The notes under the pieces were generated by a model. That model was not told the DNA's origin, made no database searches, and saw only the letters and a list, made by a program, of their open reading frames with translations. Shown in pieces: positions 8,231 through 15,036 of a stretch of DNA of 25,728 nt. A program made the translations under genes and the position numbers. The stretch comes from an uncultured Treponema sp. (GTDB taxonomy: Bacteria > Spirochaetota > Spirochaetia > Treponematales > Treponemataceae). The stretch's first letter is position 1. Each line of letters opens with the position of its first letter. The DNA lies in contig CALELJ010000218.1 in NCBI GenBank assembly GCA_937902445.1, positions 1 to 25,728 of the forward strand, given 5' to 3'.

Positions 8231-8259
8231 TGGACATGGCATTCTGGCATAATTGTATA
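8231..8259 (+). promoter_or_regulatory. Weak promoter candidate before the AEC-family gene
   Basis: TGGACA (8231-8236) and TGTATA (8254-8259) are 17 bp apart. About 10 bases upstream lies ATGGAA-AAA-TTCACA (8211-8225), a left half-site of the palindrome found before the two amide genes. Confidence 0.3.
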
Positions 8260-8279
8260 TCCACAAGGAGCAGGATGCC

Positions 8280-9191
8280 ATGATTCTTTTTCAGCAGATG
8301 ATGATAATGTTTCTTTTTGTAATCGCAGGATATGTATGCGGAAAGAAAAAAGTTTTTTCAAAGGAAAGTTCGTCGGCCTTTTCCTGGATCATACTCAATC
8401 TTGCAAATCCAGCATTGATAATAAACGCGGCCCTTGCCAACTGCCGTTCCGTGACCATGGCGGATCTTGGCTTTGTCTTTCTTACAGCCCTCATCCTCTA
8501 CGCAATTCTCATCCTGCTTGCTTCCGTCGTTCCGATTGTCATAAGGGCACCAAAGAGCGAAAGAGGAATGTACAGCATGATGATTGTTTTTTCAAACATC
8601 GCCTTCATGGGATTCCCGATCCTCAATGCGACTTTCGGATCCAAGGCCGTTCTTTTTGGTTCCGCCTTTCTTCTGCCTTTCAACATTCTGATCTATACCT
8701 ACGGAATCAGAGTTATGGCCCAGAAAAATGACAGCCAGAAATTCAATCCAAAAAAATTCCTCAACGTGGGAGTCTGTTCCTGCCTTGCGGCCCTTCTTGT
8801 CTATGCCATCAAGCCTGCAAACTTTTATGTTGTCACAAATTTCCTGACCTTCATGGGAAATCTTGCGCTTCCACTAAGCATGATGGTCATCGGCCATTCA
8901 CTTCTTTCAATAAACATAAGGGAACTTTTTCTGGATGCAAGGCTCATTGCCTTCAGTCTGATAAAGCTCATAGTGATTCCTTTCATCGTGCTTTCACTGT
9001 CGGCTCTCTTTATCGAAGACAAAATGCTCAAGGGTGTCCTTATCGTAATATCATCCGCACCTGTCGCAAGCATGGTACCTCTCATGGCACAGCAGTATGG
9101 CGGCAATCACGAACAGTCATCAAAGGGAGTTGCTCTGACGACCATTCTTTCCGTCATTACGATGCCCCTCGTGAATTTAATTTTTTCATGA
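8280..9191 (+). CDS. AEC (auxin efflux carrier) family transporter
   Basis: The 303-residue inner-membrane protein has about ten hydrophobic helices in two inverted halves. It has the AEC/PIN-like features FLFVIAGYVCGKKKVFS with FSWIILNLANPALI in the first half, FSNIAFMGFPILNATFG in the middle and ISSAPVASMVPLMAQQYGGN in the second half. Relatives export or import small carboxylates or amino acids; no substrate can be read here. The start is the ATG at 8280, after AAGGAG at 8265-8270; an upstream TTG at 8253 lies before that site. It stands between the ABC operon and the amide genes and carries an incomplete copy of their operator, so co-regulation is possible but weakly supported. Confidence 0.85.
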   Translation: MILFQQMMIMFLFVIAGYVCGKKKVFSKESSSAFSWIILNLANPALIINAALANCRSVTMADLGFVFLTALILYAILILLASVVPIVIRAPKSERGMYSMMIVFSNIAFMGFPILNATFGSKAVLFGSAFLLPFNILIYTYGIRVMAQKNDSQKFNPKKFLNVGVCSCLAALLVYAIKPANFYVVTNFLTFMGNLALPLSMMVIGHSLLSINIRELFLDARLIAFSLIKLIVIPFIVLSLSALFIEDKMLKGVLIVISSAPVASMVPLMAQQYGGNHEQSSKGVALTTILSVITMPLVNLIFS

Positions 9192-9213
9192 TGTGGATTT
9201 ATTCACTGGGAAC

Positions 9214-9228
9214 ATGGAAAAATTCCAT
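9214..9228. promoter_or_regulatory. Operator-like palindrome ATGGAA-N3-TTCCAT, copy 1
   Basis: ATGGAA (9214-9219), AAA, TTCCAT (9223-9228) form a perfect inverted repeat. A further half-site ATGGAA follows at 9245-9250, 31 bp (about three helical turns) from the first. The same palindrome occurs before the next gene at 10417-10431. The regulator is unknown. Confidence 0.6.
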
Positions 9229-9257
9229 AACCTTTTTTCTCTTCATGGAATAAAAAT

Positions 9258-9298
9258 AATGGTGCAGAGGATTTTAATCTTTTGACACCATTTTTTTT
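9258..9298 (+). terminator. Terminator of the AEC gene, or attenuator in the formamidase leader
   Basis: AATGGTG (9258-9264) pairs with CACCATT (9286-9292). An inner stem of GGATT with AATCT closes it further, and eight T follow at 9291-9298. The T-run ends two bases before the ribosome binding site of the gene at 9310 and lies downstream of the operator at 9214. It could therefore stop transcription before formamidase as well as after the AEC gene. Confidence 0.7.
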
Positions 9299-9309
9299 CG
9301 AGGTACATT

Positions 9310-10245
9310 ATGAGAGAATTCAGACAGCCGGAAGGCAAATACGAATTTGTTTTTGGAAAATATGCACAACCTGTTGCAAGAATTCAACCGGGCGAGGAAG
9401 TTGCAATTTACACAGAAGATGCTTTTTCAGGAAGACTCACTGGTCCTGATGTTCCTGCCAGTGTTCTTTTCAAAGCCGGTTACATGAATCCACAGACAGG
9501 ACCTTTCTACATTGAGGGAGCTGAACCTGGAGACACTCTTGTAGTCGAAATCCTTGACATCCAGCCGGCCACAGGCTATGCAGGAAGCGCTTTGATTCCA
9601 GGTTTTGGTGGTATTGTTGCAACATCATCAACTCCAATGCTCAACGACAATCTTCCTGAAAAATGCTGGCTTTACAAATATGATGAATCTACAAAGAAAT
9701 TCACAAGCACCACAGATCCTGCCTTGAGCTTTGACTACAGGCCTTTCTACGGAACAATGACAACCGCTCCGGAACTTGAGGCCATCAGTACAGCAACACC
9801 TTTCAACCAGGGCGGAAACATGGACTGCCGCGACACATGTCCTGGAAACAAGGTCATGCTCCCTGTCGCCGTGGAAGGTGCATATTTCTTCCTTGGTGAT
9901 GCCCATGGTACCCAGGGAGACGGAGAACTCTGTGGCACTGCCCTTGAAATGCCTGCAAAGGGAATCCTCAAGTTCAGCCTCATAAAGGGAAAGAAGCTCC
10001 ACAATGTCCGCATTGAAAACGACGAATACATCATGTGCGTAGGAACTGCAAAACCTATGGAAGACGCAGCCCGCATGGCTTACGTTGACCTCATCGAATG
10101 GATGGGAGAATACGGATGGAACAAATATGATGCATACGAATGCTTGACCCAGGCAGGTGAAATGTACGTGGGCAACATGGTTGACACCTTCTATTCTCTG
10201 GTCGGAAAAATCAAGAAAGAAATCGTAATGAGAAAAAAGAAATAA
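9310..10245 (+). CDS. fmdA: Acetamidase/formamidase family protein
   Basis: The 311-residue cytoplasmic enzyme of the FmdA_AmdA family (PF03069) hydrolyses short amides such as formamide or acetamide to the acid and ammonia. Diagnostic segments are the N-terminal VARIQPGEEVAIYTEDAFSG, TGPFYIEGAEPGDTLVVEIL, PFNQGGNMDCRDTCPGNKVMLPV and the family signature GDAHGTQGDGELCGTALE in the second half, which carries the metal and substrate site residues. The length is normal for the short form. GAGG at 9300-9303 supports the start. It is followed by an amidohydrolase and an amide/urea-type binding protein, so nitrogen acquisition from small amides is the likely role. The exact substrate is not certain. 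Confidence 0.9.
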   Translation: MREFRQPEGKYEFVFGKYAQPVARIQPGEEVAIYTEDAFSGRLTGPDVPASVLFKAGYMNPQTGPFYIEGAEPGDTLVVEILDIQPATGYAGSALIPGFGGIVATSSTPMLNDNLPEKCWLYKYDESTKKFTSTTDPALSFDYRPFYGTMTTAPELEAISTATPFNQGGNMDCRDTCPGNKVMLPVAVEGAYFFLGDAHGTQGDGELCGTALEMPAKGILKFSLIKGKKLHNVRIENDEYIMCVGTAKPMEDAARMAYVDLIEWMGEYGWNKYDAYECLTQAGEMYVGNMVDTFYSLVGKIKKEIVMRKKK

Positions 10246-10284
10246 AAATATTGTTCATAACCTCCTATGTGAACAGTAAATGAA

Positions 10285-10318
10285 GGCATGTGCAGATGAT
10301 GTACATGCCTTTTTTTTT
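10285..10318 (+). terminator. Rho-independent terminator after formamidase
   Basis: GGCATGT (10285-10291) pairs with ACATGCC (10303-10309), followed by nine T. Confidence 0.8.
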
Positions 10319-10320
10319 GG

Positions 10321-10390
10321 GAATATTCCCTCACGGACAGAAACCAGATAAAACTATAAAATCATTTGCTACCCGTAAAGGGATATTTCT
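10321..10390. repeat. Short member of the fold-back repeat family
   Basis: Positions 10321-10361 match 22416-22456 inside the large fold-back element at 38 of 41 positions; all three differences are transitions. The segment continues into ACCCGTAAAGGGATAT, an inverted counterpart of its own beginning. It looks like a small palindromic derivative lacking the centre of the larger element. Confidence 0.65.
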
Positions 10391-10415
10391 ATTTTTAAGA
10401 AAAATATTTTTTAAA

Positions 10416-10432
10416 CATGGAATCTTTCCATG
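10416..10432. promoter_or_regulatory. Operator-like palindrome ATGGAA-N3-TTCCAT, copy 2
   Basis: CATGGAATCTTTCCATG is a 7-bp perfect inverted repeat with a 3-bp centre. It carries the same half-sites and spacing as the palindrome at 9214-9228. It abuts or overlaps the -35 region of the promoter whose -10 is at 10450-10455. Confidence 0.65.
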
Positions 10433-10455
10433 ACATTCTGATTTTTTTCTATACT
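10426..10455 (+). promoter_or_regulatory. Promoter candidate of the amidohydrolase operon
   Basis: The -10 box is TATACT (10450-10455). With an 18-bp spacer the -35 is TTTCCA (10426-10431), i.e. the right arm of the palindrome; an alternative ATGACA at 10430 gives only 14 bp. A weak -35 overlapping an operator suggests regulation. Confidence 0.45.
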
Positions 10456-10514
10456 CCGGAAGGTTTTCATTGCAGTAATCTTTCGTCAGATTTTGAAACC
10501 GGAGGTAAATTGTT

Positions 10515-11408
10515 ATGGTAAAAATCGCAACTTGTTGTATTCATTGTGTTTACAACAAAGAGGAAAACTTGAAAAAGTATTTTTCGTTTATTGACGAGGC
10601 AGCTGCAAAAGGTGCTAATCTTGTAGTTTTCCCGGAACAGAGCCTTCAGGGATATCTGCAGAGTCTGGTGGCAATGCCTTACTCTGATCATGAATATCAG
10701 TACACAAATGCGGAACTTGTTCCGGAAGGGGAAACAGTCCAGAAAATAATCGCCAAGGCAAAAGAAAAAAATGTCTACATTGTTTTTGGTATGACAGAGC
10801 GCGATCCTGAAATCGACTACAAGCTCTACAACTCGGCAGTTCTTGTAGGACCAGAAGGATTCGTAGGCAAGTACAGAAAGGTTCACCTTCCAGGCGACGA
10901 ACTCCACATCTATTCACCGGGACATTCATTCCCTGTATTTGAAACAAAAATCGGAAAGATCGGTATGCTCATCTGCTACGACAAGCAGTTCCCTGAAAGC
11001 GCAAGAGAGCTTGCCCTGGGTGGAGCAGAAATTCTTGTAATGCCAACTGCATGGCCTTTCAATGATCCATGTCCTGAACACCTTGCCGATGTGACAAAGG
11101 ATGTAATGTACAAGATCTACGATACCTACGATACATCACGTGCCATGGAAAACCAGCTTCTCTTTGTTTCGTCAAACCAGGTTGGAAAAACAGGCGACAT
11201 CGACTACATCGGATGCAGCACAATCACAGACCCATACGGAACAAAGCTCTGTACTACTGGCTGCAAGGAAGGTATCGCAATGACTGAGGTCGATCTCAAG
11301 AAGGCTATCTTTGACTACAAGAAGGGAACGATGCTCGGACTTAATCTTCTCTTCGACAGAAACACTTCTGCATACAAACTCATCAAGGAAGAAAACTTCT
11401 TTAAATAA
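10515..11408 (+). CDS. Nitrilase-superfamily amidohydrolase
   Basis: The 297-residue cytoplasmic enzyme cleaves C-N bonds. The nitrilase-superfamily triad is complete: Glu41 in VVFPEQ, Lys122 in KYRKVHLPGDE and Cys154 in LICYDKQFPE. The spacing is normal for aliphatic amidase, carbamoylputrescine amidase or beta-ureidopropionase relatives. GGAGGT at 10501-10506 precedes the ATG. It is the first gene of an operon with an amide/urea-type binding protein 37 bases downstream. It shares an upstream palindrome with the formamidase gene, which supports a joint role in using amides or ureido compounds as a nitrogen source. The precise substrate cannot be read from sequence. Confidence 0.9.
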   Translation: MVKIATCCIHCVYNKEENLKKYFSFIDEAAAKGANLVVFPEQSLQGYLQSLVAMPYSDHEYQYTNAELVPEGETVQKIIAKAKEKNVYIVFGMTERDPEIDYKLYNSAVLVGPEGFVGKYRKVHLPGDELHIYSPGHSFPVFETKIGKIGMLICYDKQFPESARELALGGAEILVMPTAWPFNDPCPEHLADVTKDVMYKIYDTYDTSRAMENQLLFVSSNQVGKTGDIDYIGCSTITDPYGTKLCTTGCKEGIAMTEVDLKKAIFDYKKGTMLGLNLLFDRNTSAYKLIKEENFFK

Positions 11409-11445
11409 TAATGTCCACAATCAAATAACGTTAGGAGAAAATACA

Positions 11446-12696
11446 ATGAAAAGATTTAGAAGAATATTTACAGCACTGGCAGCATGTTCAATGCTCATGG
11501 GATTTGTTGGATGCAAGGATAAGAAGGCATCATCAAATGAAATCAAGCTTGGTCTTCTGTGCGACATTACAGGTGACCTTGCCATCAACGGCGGAATCAC
11601 AAGTTCTGCCATGAAGTTTGCCGTAGAAGAAATCAATGCAGCCGGCGGCATCAACGGAAAGCAGATCAAACTTACCATCTACGATACACAGAGTGACAAT
11701 ACAGTTTATCAGGACATGGCAAGAAAGCTGTGCCTTGAAGACAAGGTAGATGCTGTATTCGGCGGAATTACAAGCGCTTCACGTGAGGCCATCCGCCCGA
11801 TTTTCGAGGAATATGAAATGCCATATTTCTATGCACAGCAGTATGAAGGAGGTGTTGCTTCCCATTACACTTTCTGTACCGGCTGTATTCCTGAAATGCA
11901 GATAGATCCTATCGTAGACTATCTTTATAAGCAGAAGCCTGACGCAAAGGCATACATTTGGGCTGCAGACTACAACTTTGGTCAGATTACTGCTGAATGG
12001 ATTATCAAGGCAGTAAATGATCACGGCGGAACTATTTTGGCAACTGAATTTGTTCCTCTTGGAGTTTCCCAGTTCAGTCCTACAATTGCAAACATAAATG
12101 CAGCAAAGCCAGACATCGTGTTCTCAATTGCGGCAGGTGCTGCACAGATGTCATTCTACGAACAGTGGGCAAACGCAGGATATGCAGACATTCCTCTTGT
12201 AACAACAACTTCAGGATTGATGTGCGGTGAACACAAGATCTTTGAGGCTCCTGCCCTTGCAAACCTTCATGTCGCTTCTCCTTACTTTGAGGAACTTGAT
12301 ACACCTGAAGCAAAGGCCTTCACAAAGAAGTTCCGTGAAAAGTTCAGCGAATCACAGGTTCCATACCTTGGAATGGACATTGAAACTGTTTATGACACTG
12401 TTTACATCTATAAGAAGGCAGTTGAAAAAGCCGGAACTACAGAAGCTGAAGCTGTAATCGCAGCACTTGAATCTGGCATCAGTTTTGATGGACCAGCCGG
12501 AACTGTAACAATCAACGGAAAGGACCACCATGCAATCAAGAACTCGACTGCAGTAAGAATCGAAAAGGATCATTCCGTAACACAGATCGTTACAATGCCA
12601 AATGTAAAGTCAGGATTCCTTGAAAGCCTTGGAATCGACCTTCCAAAGACAGGCAAGAATTCACCAAACAAGCAGTTTACACCTACAGGAAAGTAA
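11446..12696 (+). CDS. UrtA/AmiC-like amide or urea substrate-binding lipoprotein
   Basis: The 416-residue periplasmic lipoprotein has a signal peptide ending GFVG-C (Cys23), a relaxed spirochaete lipobox. The start is the ATG at 11446 after TTAGGAGA; an in-frame extension upstream overlaps the amidohydrolase gene and lacks a signal. The mature part is a type I periplasmic binding fold: IKLGLLCDITGDLAINGG, VDAVFGGITSASREAI, PYFYAQQYEGG (the position of the YEG motif in UrtA) and GLMCGEHKIF. UrtA feeds urea and AmiC senses amides, so the ligand is probably a small amide or urea derivative. No permease or ATPase gene follows; a strong terminator ends the operon 17 bases after the stop. It may serve a transporter encoded elsewhere or act as a sensor. 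Confidence 0.85.
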   Translation: MKRFRRIFTALAACSMLMGFVGCKDKKASSNEIKLGLLCDITGDLAINGGITSSAMKFAVEEINAAGGINGKQIKLTIYDTQSDNTVYQDMARKLCLEDKVDAVFGGITSASREAIRPIFEEYEMPYFYAQQYEGGVASHYTFCTGCIPEMQIDPIVDYLYKQKPDAKAYIWAADYNFGQITAEWIIKAVNDHGGTILATEFVPLGVSQFSPTIANINAAKPDIVFSIAAGAAQMSFYEQWANAGYADIPLVTTTSGLMCGEHKIFEAPALANLHVASPYFEELDTPEAKAFTKKFREKFSESQVPYLGMDIETVYDTVYIYKKAVEKAGTTEAEAVIAALESGISFDGPAGTVTINGKDHHAIKNSTAVRIEKDHSVTQIVTMPNVKSGFLESLGIDLPKTGKNSPNKQFTPTGK

Positions 12697-12712
12697 TCAG
12701 GTAATAAAAAGT

Positions 12713-12764
12713 AAATGAAAAGAGGGGCTGGCTTGCAAACGCAAGTCAGCCCCTCTTTTCATTT
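12713..12764. terminator. Very strong bidirectional terminator
   Basis: A 24-bp stem (12713-12736 with 12741-12764) contains one G-T wobble and an AAAC loop. The outer A/T-rich ends supply a T-run on either strand. It separates the convergent amide operon and the LPP20/LpoB cluster. Confidence 0.9.
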
Positions 12765-12782
12765 ATGGACATCAGTAAAATA

Positions 12783-13793
12783 TCATTCAGCCCTCAATGA
12801 AGAAAGAAATCCTTCAAAACTTGAAGCAACTTCTCCGTTGATTTTTGACGACAGGGCTTTTGAAATTCTTCTTGAAAGACCCTTTTCTTCCGTCGATGAT
12901 TCCCTTCCCTCAAAGGAAACGGACCACATGGTCTCCAGCGCACCTACATCCTGCAGCTGGCCCTTAAAAGAATAAAGGCACTGCACGGTTTTTTTATCAT
13001 CGGGAATTCTCTGGACAAAATCAGCAGTCACAAAAAATCCATAGCGCTCCTCCTTCATGTCAGAAACCCTGAATCCAAACTGGCTGAACATTTCAGAAAC
13101 ATACTGCTTTATCTGATTGTCACGGTCGCCCGCAATGTTCAGGTAGATCGGTATCATCTTTGCAATATCAAGCATCTGTGATCTGACCGATGCGGAAGAA
13201 TAGATGTTCTTGAATTCCTTTGCCGTCTCGCTGTTGATGACCTCAAGTTTTGAAAGCATCTTTTCATCAAGAGATGCTATCTCCCTTGCATAATCATACC
13301 TTGCATATGTCTCAAGGGAATAAAGATCAGAGGGCTTTGCACATACAAGTTTTTCTACCCTGGCATCGTTTGCCTTTATGGATGACACAAGAATTTTTTC
13401 CGTTTCTTTTTTATCCATGACTGCAAGAGCGTAGTGTTTCTTTTCATCAGAGTAATATTCCTTCAGTTCAATGCCGATGAGATCCTCCACTGCAACCTTC
13501 TGGGTTATGCTCTGGGAGAAGTCGGAATTCTTTCCGATTGAAACAGTTCCGTCTTTCTGAGCCTGCTGCATCCTTGAAGAAGTTTTTGCGGAAGATTTGA
13601 CACTGCGACCAAAGATGGCGGCAAGATTTTCTACGGCCGCAAGTTCAGCCTGCTGACGGGTCCTGCCACTTCCTACAGCAGTAAAAAATTCCTTTGCAGG
13701 ATAATCTTTGGAAGGATTCTTGACCCACTGGGGAGTCTTTGCAAAGGCAAGGGAACTAATGAAAATCAAAGAAACCAAAAAAAACTTTTTCAT
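12783..13793 (-). CDS. LPP20-domain exported protein
   Basis: The 336-residue exported protein has a signal peptide cut after LAFA and no lipid-accepting cysteine. Residues about 22-60, PQWVKN...FFTAVGSGRTRQQAELAAVENLAAIFG, match the start of the LPP20 family (PF02169). In that family the aromatic W-x-x-x-P and the VGSG...A...A..L pattern are characteristic. The rest is a mixed alpha/beta periplasmic domain without recognised catalytic residues. Start support: AGGAAAA upstream. It is last in a minus-strand run, 9 bases after the LpoB-like gene. The shared context suggests cell-envelope assembly; the function is not known. Confidence 0.75.
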   Translation of the reverse strand: MKKFFLVSLIFISSLAFAKTPQWVKNPSKDYPAKEFFTAVGSGRTRQQAELAAVENLAAIFGRSVKSSAKTSSRMQQAQKDGTVSIGKNSDFSQSITQKVAVEDLIGIELKEYYSDEKKHYALAVMDKKETEKILVSSIKANDARVEKLVCAKPSDLYSLETYARYDYAREIASLDEKMLSKLEVINSETAKEFKNIYSSASVRSQMLDIAKMIPIYLNIAGDRDNQIKQYVSEMFSQFGFRVSDMKEERYGFFVTADFVQRIPDDKKTVQCLYSFKGQLQDVGALETMWSVSFEGRESSTEEKGLSRRISKALSSKINGEVASSFEGFLSSLRAE

Positions 13794-13802
13794 GGCGTTT
13801 TC

Positions 13803-14390
13803 CTATTTCTTGATTTCCTTTTTTATCTCGTCGTTCTCACCCTGCCAGATGATTCTGTTGTTCTCGATATTTGTGAGTGTGGCGTAGACAAAATATGCCC
13901 TGACTGAACGCTTGCCTTCCTTCTGGACAACACACTTAACTGAACCTGTAAGCATGAAGTCGGCTGCATCTTCCTTGTCCAAAGCCTTTGCAGTCTCAAT
14001 GCTTGCGTGCTGGTCCTGATCCCTCTTTTCTTCCCTAAGCTGTTCCCTTTCATCCTTAGATGCAACAAATTCAAGGACGCCTGAGTTGATGATTGCCGTC
14101 TGAAGTTTCTTTGCTACAATTGTAGTATCAATTTTTTCCGCACTGTCATTCTTTATCTCACCGACAATTACAAGACCAGGTCTGCCGTGCTGTTCTTCAA
14201 ATTTCGAAACCCTTGGAGACGAAATGCATTCTTCGATCAATGACTCACATACGATGCGAACATCAGTGTCATTCCAGTAACCGTCAAGATCAGTCACCTT
14301 TGAGCTTTCAACCCTTTTCACCTTTGTCTTGCCCAGGGCAAATGCATTTACTGCCGCAGCCATCATAAAAAACAAAACCAATTTTTTCAT
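13803..14390 (-). CDS. LpoB-like penicillin-binding-protein activator homologue
   Basis: The 195-residue exported protein fits the LpoB-type family (PF13036): residues about 60-190 contain PGLVIVGEIKNDSAEKIDTTIVAKKLQTAIINSG and, later, ADFMLTGSVKCVV with ATLTNIENNRIIWQGE, the usual core strands and helix. E. coli LpoB activates peptidoglycan synthase PBP1b; a comparable envelope role is inferred. The start is the ATG at 14390 with GAGGTG four bases upstream; a GTG at 14402 overlaps that site. The signal peptide ends NAFA, with no lipobox cysteine, unlike E. coli LpoB. It is flanked by exported genes on the same strand at 9- and 32-base distances. Confidence 0.75.
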   Translation of the reverse strand: MKKLVLFFMMAAAVNAFALGKTKVKRVESSKVTDLDGYWNDTDVRIVCESLIEECISSPRVSKFEEQHGRPGLVIVGEIKNDSAEKIDTTIVAKKLQTAIINSGVLEFVASKDEREQLREEKRDQDQHASIETAKALDKEDAADFMLTGSVKCVVQKEGKRSVRAYFVYATLTNIENNRIIWQGENDEIKKEIKK

Positions 14391-14422
14391 AAAACACCTC
14401 ACGTGGTTTTTAAAATTTATTT

Positions 14423-14980
14423 TCAGAAAAGTATTTCCTTCAACTGAATTTCATAAAGATCTTTATCCATGATCCACACTGAATAATAATTATATTTCAC
14501 GATATAGTCATCTTCCTTTTTTGCCTTTTTACCTGATTTTTTTGCATAGCCGTTTTTTATCCAGAAGGACTCAACTTTCTGAAGTCCCCTGAGATTGCTT
14601 TCCGAAACCAGTTCCCCGACACGCAGAAGATTTCTTTCAATGATATCATTTTGCGAAATGGCGGATTCCTTTACTGAAATGCTCATGGACTGTGAAATCT
14701 CGCTGGATATTCCGCTTGTGTCCGCCATGAATTCCGCAACCTCAAGATCCTTGTCCGTGGCAGTCGCAACCCAGACTTTGTAATCCTCAAGCCCAAGTTC
14801 TTTTGCCACAGCTTTCCTGTCCGATTGTGCTGCGGCTTTTACCCAGGCCGGAACTCCCTCACCTTCGTCCCTGTACTGCCAGTCCAATATGGTGGTGGCT
14901 TTCGCCGTAGTCTTTTTTGCGGCAAAGGCAAATGAAAATGCAATGGCAATCTGAATCAATGCGATAATAATTTTTTTCAT
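14423..14980 (-). CDS. Exported protein of unknown function in the LPP20/LpoB cluster
   Basis: The 185-residue protein has a signal peptide (residues 1-20, ending FAFA). Its mature start, LDWQYRDEGEGVPAWVKAA, recalls the P-x-W-V opening of LPP20 proteins, and ATATDKDLEVAEFMADTSGISSEISQ recalls the following helix, so it may be a distant relative of the gene at 12783. I do not recognise a named family. The start chosen is the ATG at 14980, giving a clean signal peptide with GGGAAT before it; other in-frame ATGs at 14992 and 15016 would lengthen the N-terminus. It is followed 32 bases later by the LpoB-like gene, so the three exported proteins form one operon. Confidence 0.65.
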   Translation of the reverse strand: MKKIIIALIQIAIAFSFAFAAKKTTAKATTILDWQYRDEGEGVPAWVKAAAQSDRKAVAKELGLEDYKVWVATATDKDLEVAEFMADTSGISSEISQSMSISVKESAISQNDIIERNLLRVGELVSESNLRGLQKVESFWIKNGYAKKSGKKAKKEDDYIVKYNYYSVWIMDKDLYEIQLKEILF

Positions 14981-15036
14981 TTTTATTCCCATTAAAAAAA
15001 CAACAAAAGAAAGCAATCGTTACTGATTGAAAAAAC

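Noticed and set aside
9282..9309. TTGACA just before formamidase as a -35 box
   Set aside because: It lies within the right arm of the hairpin, and a -10 at normal spacing would fall at the start codon.
11311..11445. N-terminal extension of the amide-binding lipoprotein
   Set aside because: It overlaps the amidohydrolase gene in another frame; the ATG at 11446 has its own ribosome binding site and starts a proper signal peptide.
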